Assembly (NCBI GenBank): GCA_002706205.1
Contig: PAKC01000025.1
Span: 1-35,107 of the forward strand
DNA from: Halobacteriovoraceae bacterium
GTDB lineage: Bacteria; Bdellovibrionota; Bacteriovoracia; Bacteriovoracales; Bacteriovoracaceae
DNA length: 35,107 nt
Direction of reading: 5' to 3'
The position numbers were made by a program, and so were the translations under genes. Below are positions 9,674 through 18,128 of this stretch, in pieces. The notes beneath the pieces are model-generated. The model was given only the letters and a program-made list of their open reading frames with translations, searched no databases and had not been told where the DNA came from. The first letter of the stretch is position 1, and every line of letters begins with the position of its first letter.

Positions 9674-10711
9674 ATGGCAGATTCAAGTAAGACGTTAGAG
9701 CCCGATGTAGAGTATGCATTACTGACTGGCTTAGACAAATCGGCAATTTTGATGAGTTCGTTGGGACCGAGTCCTGCAAAGCTTATTTTTCAGCATATGA
9801 AAGATAATGATGTAAAACGTCTTATCAATCAAATGGCGGTCTTAACAAAATCCCCTATATGGATGGTTAAAAAAGTTTTGGAGGAATTTTACTCCGCTTT
9901 AAATGAAGATAATGACCTTTTGTTTTCAGAGAATAAAGGAAAGGATTTTATTCTTGGAACTTTGGGTGAAGATAGAGCCAAGCAATTATTAGGACAAGTT
10001 GTAGAGGTTGGATCGGCCAATACTTTAGAGTCTTTAGAATTAGTTGATACGAGAACATTGGCTAACTTTTTAATTAATGAACATCCTCAAACTATAGCTT
10101 TGATTATCGCGCATTTATCTACGGAAAGAAAAGTTGATGTTTTACGAAAACTGCCAGAAGGGCTTCAAGCCGAGGTGGTTCTAAGAGTTGCCAACCTTGA
10201 CTTCGTTTCACCAGAGCTGATTGCTCAGTTAGATGATGTACTTAAGACAGAGCTTTCGACTCTTGGTTCAATTGATACCCAACAACTTGGTGGTGTAGAG
10301 CCAATTGCAGACATGCTTAATATGATGGATAAAAACTCTGAGAAAAATGTTATGGCCAGAGTAGAAGAAAAAGATCCTGAGTTAGCCGAAGAAATTAGAA
10401 AACTCATGTTTGTTTTTGAAGATCTGGTTTATGTTGATGGAAAAGGTATTCAAGAGTTGCTCAAAGTTGTGGATAATCAGAAACTTACCATTGCACTTAA
10501 AACGGCTCCAGAGGAAATCAAATCACTTCTATTTAAAAATATGTCTAATCGTGCGGCGACATTATTACAAGAAGATCTTGAGGCCCTTGGACCAACAAAA
10601 CTTTCAGATGTTGAGAAAGCACAACAAGAAATTGTCCAACAGGTGAAAGATCTAGAGGCCAAAGGAAAAGCTGTTATTAGTAGAGGCGGAGAAGGTGATT
10701 CATTTGTCTAG
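9674..10711 (+). CDS. fliG: Flagellar motor switch protein FliG
   Basis: FLINEHPQTIALIIAHLSTERKVDVLRKLPEGLQAEVVLRVANLD and LFKNMSNRAATLLQEDLEALGP. Confidence 0.97.
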   Translation: MADSSKTLEPDVEYALLTGLDKSAILMSSLGPSPAKLIFQHMKDNDVKRLINQMAVLTKSPIWMVKKVLEEFYSALNEDNDLLFSENKGKDFILGTLGEDRAKQLLGQVVEVGSANTLESLELVDTRTLANFLINEHPQTIALIIAHLSTERKVDVLRKLPEGLQAEVVLRVANLDFVSPELIAQLDDVLKTELSTLGSIDTQQLGGVEPIADMLNMMDKNSEKNVMARVEEKDPELAEEIRKLMFVFEDLVYVDGKGIQELLKVVDNQKLTIALKTAPEEIKSLLFKNMSNRAATLLQEDLEALGPTKLSDVEKAQQEIVQQVKDLEAKGKAVISRGGEGDSFV

Positions 10712-10729
10712 TAATAAGGAGAATGTTTA

Positions 10730-11536
10730 GTGAGTGTTTTAAAAAATCAGACAAGTGTTAAAGACTATAACTTTGGTGAATTAAATCCAGCAGGTGAAGT
10801 GATGAGTTCTGCTAATGAGGACTTCCATTTCATATCATTAAACGATGCTGAAAATTTAAAACATGAGCTTACTCCTGAGAAAATTCGCAAAGAAAGAAGA
10901 CATGAAGCAGCGACATCTTTTGAGATCTTTCCAGTTGTCAAAGAACATAGAGGCTTACAAAAACAGGCTACAGATGATTATGAGAAAAGAGTGGAAGAAG
11001 AAGTGGCCAGAAGGGTAGAGAATCTTAAGCATCAGGCAGTGCAAGAAGGCTATGAACATGGGCTCAAGGAAGGACATGAAAAGGCTTATGCTGAAGCTAA
11101 ACTGGAATTTGAAGAGAAGATTAATCATTTTGTTGAGCAACTTAATTCCATCCAAACACAAGTGAAGGATATCTATTCGAGCTCCAAAGAGAATGCCTAT
11201 CTGATGGTTAAAAACTTATCTAAATGGGTGATCTTAAAAGAAGTCGATGAGAAATATTACTTAGCAAGACTTTTAGAAAAACTTATTCATGAAATAAACT
11301 CAAAAGCTAATTTGGTCGTGCATGTTAATGAGGAAGCTTTTGGTTATATGCCAGAAATTATTAAAATTGTAGAAAGAAAAGTGGGCAAGTTAACAAATGT
11401 TCGGGTCGAAACTGATTTTGAAATGAGTGAAAATGGAATAAAACTTGAGTCTGAAAACACTGTTATCGATGGTTCTTTGGATGCTCAATTTAAATCTATT
11501 GATAAACTTTTTCATAGTGTAGGTTTGAATGAATAA
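10730..11536 (+). CDS. fliH: Flagellar assembly protein FliH (GTG start)
   Basis: Charged coiled-coil region, FliH-like C-terminus, position between fliG and fliI. Confidence 0.8.
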   Translation: MSVLKNQTSVKDYNFGELNPAGEVMSSANEDFHFISLNDAENLKHELTPEKIRKERRHEAATSFEIFPVVKEHRGLQKQATDDYEKRVEEEVARRVENLKHQAVQEGYEHGLKEGHEKAYAEAKLEFEEKINHFVEQLNSIQTQVKDIYSSSKENAYLMVKNLSKWVILKEVDEKYYLARLLEKLIHEINSKANLVVHVNEEAFGYMPEIIKIVERKVGKLTNVRVETDFEMSENGIKLESENTVIDGSLDAQFKSIDKLFHSVGLNE

Positions 11537-12902
11537 TGACGTTTTAGATTTTTCTCAAATTTATCGTGAATTTGAATCAAGTACTCCCTACCAAAATATT
11601 GGTAAAGTTCTTTCTAGTCATGGAATGCTCTTTGAAGCAACACTTCCTCGTGCTGTTATGGGATGTTGTGTTGAGTTTAGAACTCAAACAGGCCAGACAT
11701 GTTTAGGTGAGGTGGTAGGAATTAATGGAGAAAGATGTAAAGTCATGCCGTATGATGACCTACCAGGAATTAATTCAGAAACTAAAATATATCTCAAAGA
11801 TTTAACCACAACAGTTAAGGTCTCAGATGCTATGTTGGGTCGAGTTGTTGATTTTCAAGGTAATCCTATTGACGGTAAGGGGCCTTTGCATGAAGAAGGA
11901 TTAGAAACAAGATCAATATTTGGAGAACCTATTAATCCTCTTGAAAGACCCCCTATTCGGCAGCCTTTGGATACAGGTGTAAACGCTATTAATTCTTTTA
12001 TCACCGCTGGGAAAGGTCAGAGGATGGCGATTATGGCCGGTTCGGGGGTAGGGAAGTCGACCTTAATGGGGATGATTGCTCGAAATACTTCTGCGGATAT
12101 TAATGTTATAGCTCTTATTGGTGAACGGGGACGTGAAGTTTTAGAGTTTATTGAATCAGACTTAGGAGAAGAGGGGCTTAAGCGTTCAGTTATTGTTGTG
12201 GCCACCTCAGATAAGTCGCCCTTAATTCGGGCTAAAGCTGCGTATACAGCGACGACTATTGCGGAATATTTTAGAGACCAAAATAATGATGTTATTTTGA
12301 TGATGGATTCGATTACAAGATTTGCAATGGCCAATAGAGAGATTGGTATGAGTTCTGGTGAACCCCCAGGGCAAAAAGGCTATGGGCCTTCAGTGTTTGC
12401 AAAACTACCAAAACTGATGGAAAGGGCCGGAACAAAAAAAGACTCTGGCTCAATTACAGGAATATATACAGTCTTAGTTGAAGGTGGAGATATGGATGAG
12501 CCTATTGCAGATGCAGTAAGGGCCATATCTGATGGGCATATTGTCTTAAGTCGAGAACTGGCAGCTCGAAATCATTATCCTGCCATTGACGTCTTAGAGT
12601 CAGTATCAAGAGTTATGGGGAAAGTTGTTCCAAGAGAACATACGATTGTCTCTGGACATTTAAGAGATTTATTAGGGGCGTATAAAGAGTCGGAAGACTT
12701 AATAAATGTTGGGGCTTATGCTCCTGGAACAAACCCTAAGGTCGACAAAGCTATGGTTGTTTATAATGATCTTATCAATCTTCTTCAACAAAGGGTTGAA
12801 GAGTCATCTAGCATCGATGATATTTACGATCGTATGGTTGATATTGCTCGAAAAGGTGAAGCACAAGTCGATCCTGGTTTTTCCCAAGAGGATGAATCAT
12901 GA
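11529..12902 (+). CDS. fliI: Flagellum-specific ATPase FliI
   Basis: GSGVGKSTLMGMIARN, ALIGERGREVLEFIE, ILMMDSITRFAMANREIGMSSGEPPGQKGYGPSVF. Confidence 0.97.
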   Translation: MNNDVLDFSQIYREFESSTPYQNIGKVLSSHGMLFEATLPRAVMGCCVEFRTQTGQTCLGEVVGINGERCKVMPYDDLPGINSETKIYLKDLTTTVKVSDAMLGRVVDFQGNPIDGKGPLHEEGLETRSIFGEPINPLERPPIRQPLDTGVNAINSFITAGKGQRMAIMAGSGVGKSTLMGMIARNTSADINVIALIGERGREVLEFIESDLGEEGLKRSVIVVATSDKSPLIRAKAAYTATTIAEYFRDQNNDVILMMDSITRFAMANREIGMSSGEPPGQKGYGPSVFAKLPKLMERAGTKKDSGSITGIYTVLVEGGDMDEPIADAVRAISDGHIVLSRELAARNHYPAIDVLESVSRVMGKVVPREHTIVSGHLRDLLGAYKESEDLINVGAYAPGTNPKVDKAMVVYNDLINLLQQRVEESSSIDDIYDRMVDIARKGEAQVDPGFSQEDES

Positions 12903-13342
12903 AAGGATATAAATTTAAATTAGAGGCATTACTCAAAATAAGAAAATTAAAAGAAGAGCAGTGTAAGATGGAGTTGGGAAGATTACAGGTTCAGATTTCA
13001 CAACATAAAAACAGAATAGAAGAAAATCAAAAAAGTGTTCAGACTTCTTATGATTCACATGAAGTTGCTATGGGGGAAGGAATCACAGGGCAAGAAGTAA
13101 GATTTCACCCTTATTTTGTGGCAGGGAAGATGGCCGCAATCAAGCAACATCAAGAAGAAATTCATCGTTTAGAGTCAATCGTAGAGGAGAGGACACAAGA
13201 GCTGGCTCAACTTCGTGCTAAAGTAAAAGTATTAGATAAAATGAAAGAAAAAGAAAAAGATATTTATAAGAAAGAGCTTGAGAAAAAACAATATCAAGAT
13301 ATTGAAGAGCAGGTTCAAAATTGGAAACAATATTTAAAATAG
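12899..13342 (+). CDS. fliJ: Flagellar export protein FliJ
   Basis: MKGYKFKLEALLKIRKLKEEQ coiled coil; directly after fliI. Confidence 0.85.
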   Translation: MKGYKFKLEALLKIRKLKEEQCKMELGRLQVQISQHKNRIEENQKSVQTSYDSHEVAMGEGITGQEVRFHPYFVAGKMAAIKQHQEEIHRLESIVEERTQELAQLRAKVKVLDKMKEKEKDIYKKELEKKQYQDIEEQVQNWKQYLK

Positions 13343-13891
13343 GTGAGGGTTATGTTGAAAAGAAAAGTATTGTTTATAATGATAAGTTTTTTTTGCTTTT
13401 CTTCTTATGCCAAGGAAGAAAAGAAAATATACAGTCAAAAAGAGTTTGAAAAAAAAGTAAAAGAGGAAGTCGATAGACAAATTGAGCTTCTAAAAAAGAA
13501 ATCTATAGCCCAGTTAACTAAAGAATTAATGGATAAAGAAAGAAGTCTTGCAAAGCAAGTGGAACAGTTAAAACTTAGAGAAGAACAAATTAAGCTAAAT
13601 GAATCATCATTAGCGAAAAAAATTGTAGAACTTGAAAAAACTAAAAAGAAAATTATTGGCTGTATTGATGAAAATAAAAAGGGAGAAAGTATGCGTGTGA
13701 GGCAACTTGTGGATGTCGTCTCTGGAATGAAGCCTCAAAAAGCAGCTGACCTTTTATCAGTACAGGAAGAAAATATATCAGTTAAAATTTTACAAAAGAT
13801 TAAACCAGAGCGAGCAGCTAAGATATTTAATCTCATGGATAAGGAAGTTTCTGCCCGACTTCAAAAATTATATCTTAATATGCAACAATAA
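13343..13891 (+). CDS. MotE/MgtE-N-like flagellar protein
   Basis: Signal/TM, coiled coil, then VDVVSGMKPQKAADLLSVQ...ILQKIKPERAAKIFNLMDKEVSARL. Confidence 0.7.
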   Translation: MRVMLKRKVLFIMISFFCFSSYAKEEKKIYSQKEFEKKVKEEVDRQIELLKKKSIAQLTKELMDKERSLAKQVEQLKLREEQIKLNESSLAKKIVELEKTKKKIIGCIDENKKGESMRVRQLVDVVSGMKPQKAADLLSVQEENISVKILQKIKPERAAKIFNLMDKEVSARLQKLYLNMQQ

Positions 13892-13920
13892 GACACTGAG
13901 AGTTATAAAAGGAGAAAAGT

Positions 13921-15216
13921 CTGAACATATTTAACGCATCCCAAATTCATTCAAAGCAGATGCCTCAGTCTGGTAAGGGTGATGTTTTAGATATGCTTAG
14001 CGCACAATTAAATCTGGATCCAGAAACAATAAAGTTACTTGAACAACAAAGTCTTGAAAATGGTGTTAGCTTTGAAAGCTTATTGGAAGGTGCGCAAAAA
14101 GGAAAAGATCCTCAAGCGATGATTGATCTTTTAAAGCAACAAAAGGATCAAGGAATAGCTCAAAATTTAACTAAGGATCAAGGACAAATCCAAAACCTCA
14201 TTAAGAATGATCAAGGCTCTGCTGAGCTTAAAAATATTTTGGGGCAAAAAGAATCTAAAGCATCTGGGCAAAATGGCTTAGATAAATCTTTAAATTTGAT
14301 TAACTCACAAAAAGATGTGGCCCAAGCAAAACTTAATTCAAAAAATTTAGATCAAACTCATTTAGGACAAAAAGTGAGTCTTGGAAAGAATTTGGATAAG
14401 TCTCAATTAGCTCAAATGAACGAAGCCACGAGTAAAGCTTCTGCACAAAAAAATATAAATAATAATTTACTTGATCTTAACAGCTTTATGCAAAAACAAA
14501 GTCCTGCGATGCAGGCGAATGCGGCTAAAAAAGCTTATCAACCAATTTCGCAATCGTTGTTTACAAAAAAGGTTGATGCCTCTTTACCCGAGGTGGTTTC
14601 GATACCTACTAAAGAGACTAAAATACAAGACCTACTTTTGGCCCAAGGAAATAAAGACTCTTCTGCGGGAGACATGTTGAATGAGTCTTTTTCTCAGTCT
14701 CAGCAGGCCAAATCTCTTATGAATACACAAAATTCAAGTCAGGCGGGAAAAGTTTTTGATTTGAATATGTTATCTCAAACACAAACAACACAAGAAGTTA
14801 TATCTAAGGTTCAAGATTATATTTTACAAGCAAAGGCCAGTGGGCAACCAGAGTTAAATGTTAGCTTTGAGCAAGATAAATTAGGTCGAGTTGATCTGAG
14901 AGTTCAAAAGGCACAAGGTGATCATTTAAATATTCATATTGGAACGAGTAGTGCCGATGCAACGAAATTCTTCTCACAAAATCAAAGAGATCTTCTCGGA
15001 CATCTTGCTCAAGCAGGTATTCAAGTCAATGACTTTAAGCTAGAGAGTTCGCAGAATATGTCAAATCAAAATAGCTCACAAGATGGTGCAAAAGATCATC
15101 TGGCAAGACAAGGTTCTCAAGGTCAACAACACCAGTCGCAATCAGGACAAAGAGATCAAGAAAGTCGTAAAAGAGAGGAACTCTGGAATCATTATTATGA
15201 CCAGGAAGTAGCATAG
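13921..15216 (+). CDS. fliK: Flagellar hook-length control protein FliK, probable CTG start at 13921 (ORF track starts at ATG 13960)
   Basis: Q/S/N-rich central region, C-terminal hook-length domain (LNVSFEQDKLGRVDLRVQ... NQRDLLGHLAQAGIQVNDFKLE); GGAG at 13911 spaced for CTG 13921. Confidence 0.8.
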   Translation: MNIFNASQIHSKQMPQSGKGDVLDMLSAQLNLDPETIKLLEQQSLENGVSFESLLEGAQKGKDPQAMIDLLKQQKDQGIAQNLTKDQGQIQNLIKNDQGSAELKNILGQKESKASGQNGLDKSLNLINSQKDVAQAKLNSKNLDQTHLGQKVSLGKNLDKSQLAQMNEATSKASAQKNINNNLLDLNSFMQKQSPAMQANAAKKAYQPISQSLFTKKVDASLPEVVSIPTKETKIQDLLLAQGNKDSSAGDMLNESFSQSQQAKSLMNTQNSSQAGKVFDLNMLSQTQTTQEVISKVQDYILQAKASGQPELNVSFEQDKLGRVDLRVQKAQGDHLNIHIGTSSADATKFFSQNQRDLLGHLAQAGIQVNDFKLESSQNMSNQNSSQDGAKDHLARQGSQGQQHQSQSGQRDQESRKREELWNHYYDQEVA

Positions 15217-15217
15217 T

Positions 15218-16249
15218 ATGCCAGAAATTGGAAGACCAGTAACAGCAAGAGATCAATCATACGCAAATGTTCAAATGGCACCACGTAAAGATGTGAGTGC
15301 TGCAAAAGCTCTTTTGGAAAAACAAAATATTTCAGAAAAAGAAAAAGAAAGACTCATAAATAAGATTCAAGGTTATAAACCCAAAAATGATTTGATTGTT
15401 GATGGGAAAAACCATAATAAAATGGGCAAAGATGAATTCTTAAAGCTTTTAACTGTACAGTTACAGAATCAAGATCCAATGAATCCTATGAAACAAGAAA
15501 AAATGGCCGCTGAGCTTGCCCAGTTTTCACAATTAGAACAACTTTCAAATTTAAATGCAAAATTTGATGGCCTAACCAAAAACCAACAGGTGCAAGATAA
15601 GTTTTATGGTGCTAGCTTTTTAGGAAAAGAAGTTGTGACTTCAGGTTCTTCTTTGAAGTATGAGGGAGAAGGAACAGATGCTGACATTCTTTTTACACTT
15701 CCAAAACCTGCAGCCAAGGTTTTAGTTCGAATTTTTGATAGTAAGAACAATATGGTAGGCGAAATGTGGAAAGAGAATATAGGTCGCGGTAACCAAACAG
15801 TGACTTGGGATGGAATGCAACTTGATAACTCTTATTCTGGAGCAGGGGAATTTAGAACACAAGTTTTTGCGTGGGATCAGTCTGCAGATCCAATAGCTGT
15901 TGAAACAAAAACTACAGGTTTAGTTCAGTCAGTTTTTTTCGAGAATGGAGAAACTGTTCTCAAAGTTGATGGCAAAAAGGTGTTCTTAAGAGATGTTGAT
16001 AGCTTTCATTCTGCAAAAACCACAGAGGGCAATAACTCTTTTCAGAATAGACCATCAGTTAATAAAGGACAGCAGATGGCAGCACTTTACGGTCGTTCGG
16101 GGGAGCAAAAAAGTTCCAGTGAAAAATTGCCTCTTGCACAAAATGAACAAGCTAAAGTAAACTTAAATAACATGAATAAGAAAAATAATATAAAGTCTTA
16201 TCAACAACAAATTCCAACAACAGGAATTACTGATGTGTATGATGACTAA
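15218..16249 (+). CDS. flgD: Flagellar hook assembly scaffold FlgD
   Basis: MGKDEFLKLLTVQLQNQDPMNPMKQEKMAAELAQFSQLEQLSNL. Confidence 0.95.
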   Translation: MPEIGRPVTARDQSYANVQMAPRKDVSAAKALLEKQNISEKEKERLINKIQGYKPKNDLIVDGKNHNKMGKDEFLKLLTVQLQNQDPMNPMKQEKMAAELAQFSQLEQLSNLNAKFDGLTKNQQVQDKFYGASFLGKEVVTSGSSLKYEGEGTDADILFTLPKPAAKVLVRIFDSKNNMVGEMWKENIGRGNQTVTWDGMQLDNSYSGAGEFRTQVFAWDQSADPIAVETKTTGLVQSVFFENGETVLKVDGKKVFLRDVDSFHSAKTTEGNNSFQNRPSVNKGQQMAALYGRSGEQKSSSEKLPLAQNEQAKVNLNNMNKKNNIKSYQQQIPTTGITDVYDD

Positions 16250-16262
16250 AAAGTAGGTTTTT

Positions 16263-16673
16263 TTGACAAAGAATATTAACAACATCCTTATTCCTAATGT
16301 AACAAAGACGTCTAATCAGAAAAAAGTCGATGTTTCAAATAGGCTACCTAAAAACGTAGAGGTAAGTGAGTTTAAAAGTCTTCTTGATCAAAAAATCGAG
16401 CAGAAACCCTTACACGGGGGGATAAGTCTTAGTACACACGCTGCTAAAAGACTTGAGGAAAGAAAAATTGACTTTAATGGCGATGAGTACACAAAAGTGA
16501 AGGATGCTATCGGTAAATTACGAGCAAAAGGCGGACAGAATTCATTAATTGTATCTGATAAAGCCGCTTATATAGTTGATGTTAAAAATAATAAATTAGT
16601 AACAGCAGTAGATAAAGGAAGTATGTCGGAGAATATTTTTACAAAAATTGATTCGACGATGTTTATAAATTAA
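16263..16673 (+). CDS. Flagellar operon protein, TIGR02530-like (TTG start)
   Basis: LSTHAAKRLEERKIDFNGDEYTKVKDAIGKLRAKGGQNSLIVSDKAAYIVDVKNNKLVTA; position between flgD and flgE. Confidence 0.85.
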   Translation: MTKNINNILIPNVTKTSNQKKVDVSNRLPKNVEVSEFKSLLDQKIEQKPLHGGISLSTHAAKRLEERKIDFNGDEYTKVKDAIGKLRAKGGQNSLIVSDKAAYIVDVKNNKLVTAVDKGSMSENIFTKIDSTMFIN

Positions 16674-16694
16674 GAGAGAAACTATTTAGGAAAC

Positions 16695-16742
16695 AAGGTT
16701 GGTCCTATCCGGAAACCTTAAGTTTGTGATCTTTATATCACA
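16695..16742 (+). promoter_or_regulatory. Two consecutive predicted hairpins in the flgE 5' leader
   Basis: AAGGTT-GG-TCC-TATCC-GGA-AACCTT, then TGTGAT-CTTTAT-ATCACA (16725-16730/16737-16742). Confidence 0.35.
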
Positions 16743-16781
16743 GCAGCCTAAGTAGAAAATTGAGGTCTAGGAGGGACATAC

Positions 16782-18062
16782 ATGGGAATTTTATCTTCAT
16801 TTAACATTGGTGTATCTGGTTTACATGCGGCAGGAAGTGCTATGAGTGTAACTGGTGATAATATTGCCAATGCCGGAACATTTGGTTTTAAAGGTTCAAG
16901 GGCCGAGTTTCAAGATTTACTTTCAAAATCATTAAAAGGTATTGATGGGGGAGATCAGATTGGATCTGGTACGAAACTAGCTCACGTAACACCAAAATTT
17001 ACACAAGGTAATATTAATCGAACAGAAAATATTACGGATTTGGCCCTAAATGGTAATGGGTTTTTTGCTCTTGAAACACCTAAAGGGAGAGGGTTTACAA
17101 GAGATGGTTCTTTTCATTTTGATAAAGACGGGCAATTGATTAATGGTGATGGTCATCCTGTTCTAGGCTTCAAGGCCAATGAAGAAGGGAAAATTACCGA
17201 AAAACTTGGACGGATAAAGTTAGGAAATACAACAATTCCGGCTCAACCAACAAAAAATGTTAATGTTTCAATGAACTTAGACTCTAGAGCAGACATTCAA
17301 CAGTTTGATATTAATAATCCCGAAGATACATCAAACTTTAATACAAGTATTGCTGTTTATGATAATGTTGGTACACAAAGGCTAGTGACAATGTATTTTA
17401 ACAAAGTTGCTGATGGCCAATGGCAATATCATGCTACGATACCAGGAGAAGATGCTCAGGGTGGACAACCTGGTACTTTAGTTGAAATGGCAACTGGAAC
17501 TTTACAGTTTGATCCAAAAGGAAAGCTTCAATCAGAGACATCTACATTGAATGCCTTTAACTTTAACAAAGGTGCACAAGCTGGCCAAGAAATAAAATTT
17601 GATTTTGGTAAGTCGTTAACAGAAGGCGGAGAAGGTGATGATGCAACAACGCAATTTGGATCTGATTCATCAATAGCGAGACATACTCAAGATGGGGCGA
17701 GTGCAGCAACTCTTTCATCTTTATCATTTAACGATGATGGTGTGTTAACGGCAGCATATGATAATGGTGTGATGAGAGATATTGCGCAAGTTTCTGTGGC
17801 AAAGTTTGAAAACAATGAAGGTTTGTTTAAAATGGGTAAAAACCTTTTTAAAGAAACTAGAAAATCTGGTCAGGCTGCAGTTGGTAAACCTGGTGCCGAT
17901 GGAAGAGGAGACATTATGGCCAAGTCAATTGAGCTTTCTAATGTCGATATCGCTGATGAGTTTATTAATTTAATGAATGCTCAAAGAAACTTCCAGGCCA
18001 ACACAAAAACTATTACAACTGCAGACCAAATGTTGCAAGAAGTTCTTAATATTAAACGATAA
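16782..18062 (+). CDS. flgE: Flagellar hook protein FlgE
   Basis: N-terminal FNIGVSGLHAAGSAMSVTGDNIANAGTFGFKGSRAEF; C-terminal NLMNAQRNFQANTKTITTADQMLQEVLNIKR. Confidence 0.95.
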   Translation: MGILSSFNIGVSGLHAAGSAMSVTGDNIANAGTFGFKGSRAEFQDLLSKSLKGIDGGDQIGSGTKLAHVTPKFTQGNINRTENITDLALNGNGFFALETPKGRGFTRDGSFHFDKDGQLINGDGHPVLGFKANEEGKITEKLGRIKLGNTTIPAQPTKNVNVSMNLDSRADIQQFDINNPEDTSNFNTSIAVYDNVGTQRLVTMYFNKVADGQWQYHATIPGEDAQGGQPGTLVEMATGTLQFDPKGKLQSETSTLNAFNFNKGAQAGQEIKFDFGKSLTEGGEGDDATTQFGSDSSIARHTQDGASAATLSSLSFNDDGVLTAAYDNGVMRDIAQVSVAKFENNEGLFKMGKNLFKETRKSGQAAVGKPGADGRGDIMAKSIELSNVDIADEFINLMNAQRNFQANTKTITTADQMLQEVLNIKR

Positions 18063-18087
18063 TAAATAAAATTTTATGCAGTTACAA

Positions 18088-18112
18088 GGCCAGATTTTAT
18101 CTGGCCTTTTTT
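18088..18112 (+). terminator. Rho-independent terminator after flgE
   Basis: GGCCAGA-TTTTA-TCTGGCC followed by TTTTTT. Confidence 0.9.
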
Positions 18113-18128
18113 ATTGGTTCGTGTTGGT

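Noticed and set aside
12017-12334. Minus-strand 105-aa ORF
   Set aside because: Antisense to the conserved core of fliI; codon-structure shadow ORF.
14471-14680. Plus-strand 69-aa ORF
   Set aside because: Alternate frame inside fliK low-complexity region.
16725-16742. CRP site TGTGA...TCACA
   Set aside because: Spacer is 8 nt, not the canonical 6; retained only as a hairpin observation.
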